DNA of 16,935 bases from Burkholderiaceae bacterium (GTDB taxonomy: Bacteria > Pseudomonadota > Gammaproteobacteria > Burkholderiales > Burkholderiaceae_C). Numbering within the stretch: position 1 is the first letter of the stretch; each line of letters begins with the position of its first letter. The notes under the pieces are model-generated. The model had not been told where the DNA came from. It saw nothing but the letters and a program-made list of their open reading frames with translations, and did not search any database. Below, one piece after another: positions 1 through 5,104 of this stretch. The stretch is from positions 1 to 16,935 of the forward strand of contig JAFMJA010000031.1 in the NCBI GenBank assembly GCA_017853735.1, in the 5' to 3' direction. A program made the translations under genes and the position numbers.

Positions 1-64
1 CCTGCTCTACAAGGATATGGTGCGCCAGCTGCGCAGCAAGGTCTGGGGGGTGGAGCCGCTTTGA
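1..64 (+). CDS. 3' end of an unidentified gene (partial)
   Basis: Reading from position 2, an open frame enters from the left edge and ends at a TGA at 62-64. It encodes about 20 residues ending in RSKVWGVEPL. The tail is basic and contains tryptophan and has no domain I can recognise. It lies 26 bases before the TspO gene on the same strand, so the two may be co-transcribed. Only the reading frame and the codon style support this entry. The family cannot be named from so short a piece. Confidence 0.5.
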   Translation, partial: LLYKDMVRQLRSKVWGVEPL

Positions 65-90
65 CCGCCTGACCACTAGGACCTCTCTGA

Positions 91-597
91 ATGCACCCCA
101 CAAACCCTAGCACCCCAGCGCAGGCCCTGGGGCTCTTGCTGTCGCTGGCCCTCACCTTCCTGGCTGCCGCCCTGGGCAGCCTGGCCTCGGTCAATGCCCC
201 GCAGTTTTACGCCCAGCTGGTACGGCCCAGTTGGGCACCTCCAGGCTGGCTGTTTGGCCCGGTCTGGTCGGCACTGTACACACTCATGGCCGTTGCGGCC
301 TGGCTGGCCTGGCGCAAGTCAGGGTTGCAGCGGGCGCGGCCGGCCCTGATGCTCTATGCAGCCCAGCTGGCCGCCAATGCCTTGTGGAGCTGGCTGTTTT
401 TTCAATGGCAACTGGGCAACGCGGCCTTTGCCGAGGTGCTGCTGCTGTGGGGGCTGATTGCCGCCACCGCGCTGGCCTTCTGGCGCCTTGAGCGACTGGC
501 CGCCTGGCTGCTGCTGCCTTACTGGCTGTGGGTGGGCTTCGCCTCAGCCCTGAGCTGGGCCACCTGGCAGCTCAACCCCGCCCTGTTGGGCGGGTGA
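91..597 (+). CDS. tspO: TspO/MBR family membrane protein
   Basis: A 168-residue integral membrane protein of the TspO/peripheral benzodiazepine receptor family, which binds tetrapyrroles and sterol-like ligands and is tied to porphyrin and stress responses in bacteria. Five hydrophobic segments can be seen, at about residues 10-32, 50-74, 84-105, 112-131 and 138-158. The family signature WAPPGWLFGPVWSALYTLM lies at 48-66, and the tryptophan- and asparagine-rich LPYWLWVGFASALSWATWQL block at 142-161. Length matches the usual 150-170. The ATG at 91 starts just before the first membrane segment; a weak AGGA lies about 11 bases upstream. It converges with the nitroreductase gene only 12 bases away and has no evident link to the catabolic genes, so it is probably ordinary flanking sequence. 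Confidence 0.93.
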   Translation: MHPTNPSTPAQALGLLLSLALTFLAAALGSLASVNAPQFYAQLVRPSWAPPGWLFGPVWSALYTLMAVAAWLAWRKSGLQRARPALMLYAAQLAANALWSWLFFQWQLGNAAFAEVLLLWGLIAATALAFWRLERLAAWLLLPYWLWVGFASALSWATWQLNPALLGG

Positions 598-609
598 ACA
601 CCGCGCGCC

Positions 610-1194
610 TTACAGCACCGAGCAGGCCTGCTCGAAGGACAGGCGAGGGTTGCGTGGAAATTCCTTGCTGGGGTCGGCAAATCCAAGGTTGATGAGAAAG
701 TTGGTCGAGTAGCGGCCATCAGGAAAGAATTCGGCATTGACCTTGGGAATGTCAAAGCCGCTCATCGGCCCGCAGCTCAGCCCCACCGCACGCGCTGCCA
801 GGATGAAATAGGCGCCCCCCAGGGTGCCGTTGCGGGTGGCGGTAGCACCAGCCAGGGTGGGGTTGCCCGCGAAATTTTCCCGGGCGCCCTCCTTGTGCCA
901 GACCTGGGGCATGTGCTCATAGAAGCGGGTGTCGGTGGCCACGATCACGGTCACCGGGGCGGCCATGGTCTTGTCCAGATTGCCCGGGCTGAGCGCGGGC
1001 TTGAGGCGCGCGCGCGACTCGGGCGACAGCAGAAACACATAGCGGGTGGGCTGGGTATTCATCGAGGTAGGGGCCAGGGCGGCCAGCGCATAGGCTTCTT
1101 GCAGCAGGGACTGCGGCACTGGCTTGTCAAGAAAGCTGTTGGCGGTACGGGCCGTATGGAACAACTGGTCGAGCGCTGCTTGATCGATTTTCAT
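610..1194 (-). CDS. RutE-like nitroreductase-family flavoprotein
   Basis: A 194-residue FMN-dependent reductase of the nitroreductase superfamily, closest in pattern to the RutE/HadB group (malonic semialdehyde reductase, annotated 3-hydroxypropanoate dehydrogenase). The N-terminal ARTANSFLDKPV (15-26), the APTSMNTQPTRYVFL flavin-binding block (41-55), the GPMSGFD segment near 142 and the C-terminal FFPDGRYSTNFLINLGFADP followed by FPRNPRL are all typical of that subgroup. It is full length and cytoplasmic. It is the last gene of the leftward hydroxyquinol dioxygenase operon, 66 bases after the Bug receptor, and that gap holds a hairpin. No clear Shine-Dalgarno precedes the ATG at 1194. In this setting it could reduce a quinone, a nitro group or a semialdehyde; the substrate is not decided by sequence. 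A general housekeeping role is also possible. Confidence 0.88.
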   Translation of the reverse strand: MKIDQAALDQLFHTARTANSFLDKPVPQSLLQEAYALAALAPTSMNTQPTRYVFLLSPESRARLKPALSPGNLDKTMAAPVTVIVATDTRFYEHMPQVWHKEGARENFAGNPTLAGATATRNGTLGGAYFILAARAVGLSCGPMSGFDIPKVNAEFFPDGRYSTNFLINLGFADPSKEFPRNPRLSFEQACSVL

Positions 1195-1231
1195 GGTGAG
1201 GGGTTTATTTCAAAAAAACAAAGTGGGGATT

Positions 1232-1252
1232 ATCCGTGGTCCAGCCACGGGT
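1232..1252 (-). other. Intergenic hairpin between the Bug receptor and nitroreductase genes
   Basis: The stretch contains the inverted repeat CCGTGG-TCCAG-CCACGG (1234-1250), extended by one wobble pair and one A-T pair to 8 bp. In the leftward transcript it falls just after the Bug receptor stop. A run of seven U residues follows only about 15 bases later, so it does not fit a classical intrinsic terminator. A partial terminator, an RNA-processing site or a 3'-end stabiliser are the options. It may lower expression of the downstream nitroreductase gene. Confidence 0.35.
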
Positions 1253-1260
1253 CTTGGCGG

Positions 1261-2271
1261 CTAGTCGGCCTTGATGCCGATTTCGCGCACCAGCCGGCTC
1301 CAGCGCTCGACATCGCGGCGCACCAAGGAGCGTGTCTGCTCGGCGCTCAGGTTCAGCGGCTTGCCACCGGCCTTGCGAAACACTTCCTGCAGATCGGGCT
1401 GGGCCACCACCTTGGCCAGCTCCACGCGCAGGCTGTCTTGCACCTCGGCTGGGGTCTTGCTGGGCACGAAATAGCCAAACCAGGATTCCAGGTCGAGCTG
1501 GGCCACGCCGCTCTCGGTGATGGTGGGCACTTGCGGATGCATCGGGTTGCGCTCGGCGCCAGAGAGTGCCAGGGCCTTGACGGTGCCGGCCTGCACCTGG
1601 GTGCGGGCAGTGGAAGACAGGTCGAAGAAGAGATCGACCCGCCCGCCCAGCAGATCCTGATAAGCGGCCTGGGCGCCACGGTAGGGCACATGCACCAGCT
1701 TGACGCCAGCCAGGTGCCACAGGGCAGCAGCCAGCACATGCTGGCCCGAGCCGTTGCCGGCCGAAGCGTAGCTGAGCTTGTCCGGGTTGGCGCGGGCATG
1801 CTCCACCACTTCCTTGAGCGAATTCAAAGGCAGGTCCTTGCGCGCCATCAGGGTGTAGCTGTAGCTCACCGCCAGGCCCACCGGCTCGAAGTCGCGCAGG
1901 CTGTCGTAGGACAACTTCTCATACAGGCCCATGTTGAGCGCGATGTTGGAGACCGAGCCCATCAGCAAGGAGTAGCCATCGGGCGCGGCCTTGGCCGCCA
2001 GGTCAGTGCCCACCAGGGTGCCCGAGCCGGGCTTGTTTTCCACCACCACCGGCTGGCCGATCTGTTTGCTCAGGCGCTCGGCCAGGGCGCGTGCCACAAA
2101 GTCAAAGCCGCCACCGGGAGGCTGCGGCACGATCACGCGCAGGGGGCGGGCGGGAAAGGCCTGGCTCCAGGCCGGCAGGGCCAGCGCTCCCAGGCCAGCG
2201 CCCAGGCTGGCCAGTGTGCTGCGACGCGACAGCTTGGTGGTGGTCATCAGGGGGGAATGAGAATTGGACAT
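1261..2271 (-). CDS. Bug/TctC-family periplasmic solute receptor
   Basis: A 336-residue extracytoplasmic solute receptor of the Bug (Bordetella uptake gene, TctC) family, which captures carboxylates or aromatic acids for tripartite tricarboxylate transporters or acts as an orphan sensor. The N-terminus has a twin-arginine-like SRRSTLASLG (15-24), a hydrophobic stretch, and a likely cleavage after AWSQA near 38. Family hallmarks follow: PPGGGFDFVARALAERL (51-67), the VVVENKPGSG loop (75-84), PDGY (97-100), YASAGNGSGQH and HVPYRG in the middle. The start at 2271 is chosen because AGGAGA sits just upstream; a longer frame back to 2541 would overlap the preceding gene and reads as nonsense. It lies 23 bases after the NTF2-like gene in the same operon. 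No TctA/TctB partner is nearby. The ligand is probably the pathway substrate, by context only. Confidence 0.93.
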   Translation of the reverse strand: MSNSHSPLMTTTKLSRRSTLASLGAGLGALALPAWSQAFPARPLRVIVPQPPGGGFDFVARALAERLSKQIGQPVVVENKPGSGTLVGTDLAAKAAPDGYSLLMGSVSNIALNMGLYEKLSYDSLRDFEPVGLAVSYSYTLMARKDLPLNSLKEVVEHARANPDKLSYASAGNGSGQHVLAAALWHLAGVKLVHVPYRGAQAAYQDLLGGRVDLFFDLSSTARTQVQAGTVKALALSGAERNPMHPQVPTITESGVAQLDLESWFGYFVPSKTPAEVQDSLRVELAKVVAQPDLQEVFRKAGGKPLNLSAEQTRSLVRRDVERWSRLVREIGIKAD

Positions 2272-2294
2272 GGTGTCTCCTGTGAAGCTGTTTG

Positions 2295-2927
2295 TTATTG
2301 CAATTCGCCACCGGCCAGCCAGCCCGCACCACGCTGGTACAAGGCCTCGACCTGGGGGCCCTTGAGCATGGGCATGTCCATCTTGACCTTGTAGCCGATA
2401 CGGGTCTGGATATAGGCCAGGTGGCGGTAGCCCTCGGGAAAACCGGCCAGCGCCTGCTGGTCCAGGCGCAGCACCGCGGTGGGGTCGACCGGGTCGATAC
2501 GGTCTTTCTCGTAGATCGGCTGGCGATGCAGCAGCTTCCACTGGCCTTCATGCCTGAGCACAAAATCGTAGAAACGGCCGGTGCACACCACATCGCACAA
2601 CACCGGGCCGTTCTCGCCCTCGACCATGCCACGCTGGGAGATGGTCATCTTGGTCTGCGCAATGGCGCGGTCGCCGCTGATTTCGACCGCGGTTCCACCC
2701 AGAAAGTGCAGGATGCTCACACCCTTGGCCCAGCCTTCCTGGGTAACCCGGATGAATTCAGCAAACGGCCCCTGAAACCAGGTGGCCATCATCACGCCCT
2801 GCGGGTGCCACACCGTGGCAAAGCGGGCCCAGTCGCCGGCATCGCGCCAGACCGCCCAACGCTCGACCATCTGGCGGATCAGCAATTCGTCTTTCATGGC
2901 GTCGTCCATTGCTTTGATCACTTTCAT
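2295..2927 (-). CDS. NTF2/SnoaL-like domain protein
   Basis: A 210-residue protein with a SnoaL-like (NTF2 fold, cone-shaped alpha+beta) domain over about residues 11-150. The start is helical (DELLIRQMVERWAVWRDAGDW, followed by ARFATVWHPQGVMM), as in the SnoaL_4-type sequences. A C-terminal extension of about 50 residues runs past the usual domain. Members include ring-hydroxylating dioxygenase beta-subunit-like folds, polyketide cyclases, dehydratases and ligand-binding proteins, so the fold does not fix the reaction. The start at 2927 has AAGGA about 8 bases upstream. It is the fourth gene of the leftward operon, 26 bases after the Dabb gene. No partner dioxygenase alpha subunit is present. 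It probably binds or isomerises an intermediate of the hydroxyquinol route, by inference from context. Confidence 0.8.
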   Translation of the reverse strand: MKVIKAMDDAMKDELLIRQMVERWAVWRDAGDWARFATVWHPQGVMMATWFQGPFAEFIRVTQEGWAKGVSILHFLGGTAVEISGDRAIAQTKMTISQRGMVEGENGPVLCDVVCTGRFYDFVLRHEGQWKLLHRQPIYEKDRIDPVDPTAVLRLDQQALAGFPEGYRHLAYIQTRIGYKVKMDMPMLKGPQVEALYQRGAGWLAGGELQ

Positions 2928-2953
2928 AGGAGTCCTTGTTGGGGGGAAAGGGT

Positions 2954-3256
2954 TTAGGCGGCGGTGTAATCGACCTGGTGGCGCGCAATGCGAATATCGC
3001 CAATTTCACCCTTGACCCGCAGGTGCTCGGGGTGATTGGCATAGGCATCGAGTGCCGCCTGGCTTTCAAATTCCGAATACAGCACCACATCGCAGGCGTA
3101 GTCCACAGCACTGTGGTCCACCCCCACCTCCAGGTGCAACAGGCCGGGGATGCGGCCGCGCAGACTCTCAAAACTTCGCTTGAGGAGGGCCACATTGGCG
3201 GCCTTCTGCTGCGGCGTGTCGCCACGCACATTCCACATCACGATGTGCCTGATCAT
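2954..3256 (-). CDS. Dabb (stress-responsive alpha/beta barrel) domain protein
   Basis: A 100-residue single-domain protein of the Dabb dimeric alpha/beta-barrel family. The MIRHIVMWNV opening with His4, the helix ending RIPGLLHLEVGVD (35-47), the strand YACDVVLYSEFES (53-65) and the ALDAYANHPEHLRV block (68-82) are characteristic. Homologues include plant polyketide cyclases and many uncharacterised bacterial proteins found in degradation clusters. The start at 3256 gives the canonical N-terminus; a frame back to 3298 would overlap the upstream gene. The upstream YciI gene stops only 5 bases before this ATG, so the two are probably translationally coupled. The catalytic role is unknown; intermediate binding, tautomerisation or cyclisation are possible. 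Confidence 0.85.
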   Translation of the reverse strand: MIRHIVMWNVRGDTPQQKAANVALLKRSFESLRGRIPGLLHLEVGVDHSAVDYACDVVLYSEFESQAALDAYANHPEHLRVKGEIGDIRIARHQVDYTAA

Positions 3257-3261
3257 GCGCC

Positions 3262-3567
3262 TCAGGCTGCCGGAGGAAAGCCAGCGCGCTGCGGCCACAG
3301 GTTGTTGAAGGCATGCACGGTGGTGCTGGCGTAGAGGCCCGCGCGGGTGAATGGCTCGTCGGCCAGCCAGGCGTGGGCCGCAGCGCGGCTGGGAAAGTCG
3401 ATCACCAGCAGGCTGCCCAGCATGGTCTGGCCATCGTCATGCACGAATGGCCCGGCAAAGGCAATCTGGCCAGCCACCTGTCCCAGGTATTCCTTGTGCG
3501 CAGGGCGCTCTTTCTGGCGCAGCGCGCCGTGGTCGGGCTTGTCGATCAGGATGAAGCTAAACAGCAT
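3262..3567 (-). CDS. YciI-like protein, possible hydroxyquinol-processing enzyme
   Basis: A 101-residue YciI/YCII-family protein with a ferredoxin-like fold. Visible family features are the N-terminal strand LFSFILIDKPD, the RPAHKEYL block with the conserved His24, an AGPF turn at 38-41, the LVIDFPSRAAAHAWLADEPF segment (54-73) and RAGLYAS. The family includes TftG, the 5-chloro-2-hydroxyhydroquinone dehydrochlorinase encoded with hydroxyquinol 1,2-dioxygenase in the 2,4,5-T pathway. This gene sits 40 bases after the hydroxyquinol dioxygenase gene, so a related role on hydroxyquinol or hydroxybenzoquinone is attractive, though unproven. The start at 3567 is preferred over one at 3630 because GGAG lies about 9 bases upstream and it restores the family N-terminus. 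Many YciI proteins have no known activity. Confidence 0.85.
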   Translation of the reverse strand: MLFSFILIDKPDHGALRQKERPAHKEYLGQVAGQIAFAGPFVHDDGQTMLGSLLVIDFPSRAAAHAWLADEPFTRAGLYASTTVHAFNNLWPQRAGFPPAA

Positions 3568-3607
3568 GGGGCAATCTCCAGGTGCAAGACAGGGGTCGGC
3601 GAAGGGT

Positions 3608-4438
3608 TCACTTTTTGGGGTTGAGAACAAAGTCGTACTTCAGGCTGTAGCTGCCATCGGCTTCCTGGTTCCAGTCGGCAATCAGGGTGGAGCGCACGCC
3701 GAACACCACATCGGAGTCGAGGTACTGGTCGTGGTCGCGAAAGACGTGGGTGATCAGGCGCTCGTAGCCCGGGGCCTCGATCATGAAATGCAGGTGGGCC
3801 GGGCGCCAGGGATGGTTGTTGGTGGCGCGCAGCATGGTGCCCACCGGGCCATCCGAAGGAATCGGGTAGGCCTCGGCCAAGATAGTCTTGAAATGAAAGC
3901 GCCCCTGATCATCGGAATGCAGGATGCCGCGCGCCTGGGGGTGTGCCAGATGCTCGTATTGCACATCGTAGTTGCCGTCAGCATCGGCCTGCCAGACATT
4001 GATCAGGGCATTGGGGATGGGCTCGCCGCCCAGGCCGCGCACCATGCCACTGACCATGCAGGGCTCGCCCTTGGCGCCATTAGACACATCGGCACCCAGC
4101 GGGAACTCGGGCGCGTTTTCAAGGAAGAAAGGGCCGAACACGGTGGGCTCGGTGCAGCCCTTGGGCTTGTCGTTGTTCATGGCCACGGTCAGCATGGACA
4201 GGCCCAGGGTGTCGCTGAGCAGGATGAATTCCTGGCGGGTGTCGCTGCACATATGGCCGGTGGCGGTCAGGTACTGAATGCCCTTGAACCACTCCTCCTC
4301 GGTCAGGCGCACTTCGCGTGCGAAGTCATGCAGGTGCTGCACCAGGCTGGTGATGATTTCCTTCAGCCGCGGGTCGGGTGTCTTGGAAAAGCGCTCGATG
4401 ACGGCCTGGGTGATGGTGTCTTGGTTGAGATTGCGCAT
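3608..4438 (-). CDS. Hydroxyquinol 1,2-dioxygenase (intradiol)
   Basis: A 276-residue non-haem Fe(III) intradiol dioxygenase. The N-terminal dimerisation helix domain covers about 1-95, with TGHMCSDTRQEFILLSDTLG in the style of catechol and hydroxyquinol dioxygenases. The catalytic beta-sandwich begins at TEPTVFGPFF (96-105). All four expected iron ligands are visible: Tyr157 in GNYDVQY, Tyr191 in EAYPIPSDGPVG, and His215 and His217 in WRPAHLHF. Overall pattern and the maleylacetate reductase elsewhere in the window favour hydroxyquinol (to 3-hydroxymuconate/maleylacetate) over catechol; chlorocatechol or hydroxybenzoate-type substrates cannot be excluded. The start at 4438 has GGAG about 10 bases upstream; an upstream in-frame ATG at 4453 lacks one. 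It is the first gene of the leftward operon, read from the divergent region at 4439-4642. Confidence 0.92.
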   Translation of the reverse strand: MRNLNQDTITQAVIERFSKTPDPRLKEIITSLVQHLHDFAREVRLTEEEWFKGIQYLTATGHMCSDTRQEFILLSDTLGLSMLTVAMNNDKPKGCTEPTVFGPFFLENAPEFPLGADVSNGAKGEPCMVSGMVRGLGGEPIPNALINVWQADADGNYDVQYEHLAHPQARGILHSDDQGRFHFKTILAEAYPIPSDGPVGTMLRATNNHPWRPAHLHFMIEAPGYERLITHVFRDHDQYLDSDVVFGVRSTLIADWNQEADGSYSLKYDFVLNPKK

Positions 4439-4533
4439 GGCTGGAAGCTCCATTCATTTCGGTTTTCCCCCGACTTTAGCAAGCCCGGCGCCCGCTGACC
4501 GGCGATGGCAGGAAATAAGTTTTCAAGCACCCC

Positions 4534-4568
4534 CACCCGAACCACGCTGCCCGGGCATGTGGTGGGTG
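4534..4568. promoter_or_regulatory. Imperfect dyad in the divergent control region
   Basis: Between the divergent operons, three nested pairs of arms are visible: CACCC (4534-4538) with GGGTG (4564-4568), ACCAC (4541-4545) with GTGGT (4559-4563), and the core palindrome TGCCCGGGCA (4548-4557). Small asymmetric interruptions of 2, 2 and 1 bases separate the arms. The dyad ends 10 bases before a candidate -35 box of the rightward operon, a reasonable place for an operator. No regulator gene is in the window to match it, so the binding protein is unknown. Confidence 0.4.
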
Positions 4569-4578
4569 TAAACCTTGA

Positions 4579-4607
4579 TTGACCGGGATTTTCAGATCGA
4601 CTAGCCT
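4579..4607 (+). promoter_or_regulatory. Candidate sigma-70 promoter for the rightward operon
   Basis: TTGACC (4579-4584) is followed after exactly 17 bases by TAGCCT (4602-4607), 35 bases before the ATG at 4643. The -35 box matches the consensus in five of six positions, while the -10 box is weak at three of six, as expected for an activated catabolic promoter. No comparably good promoter could be found for the leftward dioxygenase operon within 4439-4642. Confidence 0.4.
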
Positions 4608-4642
4608 GCGCGGTACTCAACCACCTGATCCGAGGAAGATCC

Positions 4643-5104
4643 ATGACCCTTGCCCTGAATGTGAACGGCGCACGGCGCAGCAGCCCGGCCGCGCCCGAGA
4701 CGCCTCTGCTTTATGTGTTGCGCAACGACCTGGGAATCAACAGCGCCAAATACGGCTGCGGTGTGGCCCAGTGCGGCGCCTGCACCGTGCTGCTGGATGG
4801 TCAGGCGATCCGCTCCTGCGCCTACCCGGCGGGCCAGGCCGCCCAGGGCAATATCACCACCCTGGAGGGGCTGGGCACACCAGAACGCCTGCATATCATC
4901 CAGAAGGCCTTTATCGATGAGCAGGCTGTGCAATGCGGCTATTGCATCCCAGGCATGATCATGAGCGCCAAAGCGCTGCTGGACCGCACCCGCAACCCCA
5001 GCGAAGGCGAGATTCGCCAGGCCATGGCCAACAACCTGTGCCGCTGCGGCACCCATAGCCGCATCCTGCGTGCCATCCAGCGCGCCGCCAAGGAGATGGC
5101 ATGA
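4643..5104 (+). CDS. Molybdenum hydroxylase [2Fe-2S] subunit (IorA-like)
   Basis: A 153-residue small subunit of a xanthine dehydrogenase-family molybdenum hydroxylase, similar in layout to isoquinoline 1-oxidoreductase alpha and nicotinate dehydrogenase small subunits. It carries two [2Fe-2S] clusters: the plant-ferredoxin-type site Cys39, Cys44, Cys47 and Cys59 in YGCGVAQCGACTVLLDG and RSC, and the second, all-helical site Cys98, Cys101, Cys133 and Cys135 in CGYC and CRC. All eight cysteines are intact. GAGGAAG lies close upstream of the ATG. The gene overlaps its large-subunit partner by four bases (ATGA), so the two are made together. It has no signal peptide of its own and would be exported by riding with the Tat-signal-bearing large subunit. 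It passes electrons from the molybdenum centre to an acceptor not encoded here. Confidence 0.95.
   Translation: MTLALNVNGARRSSPAAPETPLLYVLRNDLGINSAKYGCGVAQCGACTVLLDGQAIRSCAYPAGQAAQGNITTLEGLGTPERLHIIQKAFIDEQAVQCGYCIPGMIMSAKALLDRTRNPSEGEIRQAMANNLCRCGTHSRILRAIQRAAKEMA

Noticed and set aside
1195..1260. Intrinsic terminator after the Bug receptor
   Set aside because: The hairpin and the T-run are both real, but about 15 bases separate them, too far for a standard intrinsic terminator.
895..2394. Long plus-strand open frame (499 codons) across the nitroreductase and Bug genes
   Set aside because: It runs antisense to two well-recognised genes, is rich in Gly, His, Gln and Ala from reverse reading of G+C-rich codons, and has no domain or ribosome site.
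2272..2541. N-terminal extension of the first Bug receptor up to 2541
   Set aside because: The added 90 residues overlap the NTF2-like gene and are proline-rich nonsense; the start at 2271 has a good ribosome site and a proper signal peptide.
3608..4438. Assignment as catechol 1,2-dioxygenase
   Set aside because: No muconate cycloisomerase or muconolactone isomerase is nearby, while maleylacetate reductase is; the pattern fits the hydroxyquinol type better, though sequence comparison would settle it.
3347..4498. Plus-strand open frame (383 codons) opposite the hydroxyquinol dioxygenase and YciI genes
   Set aside because: It is antisense to genes with intact catalytic residues and shows the composition of a mirror frame; no family pattern is visible.
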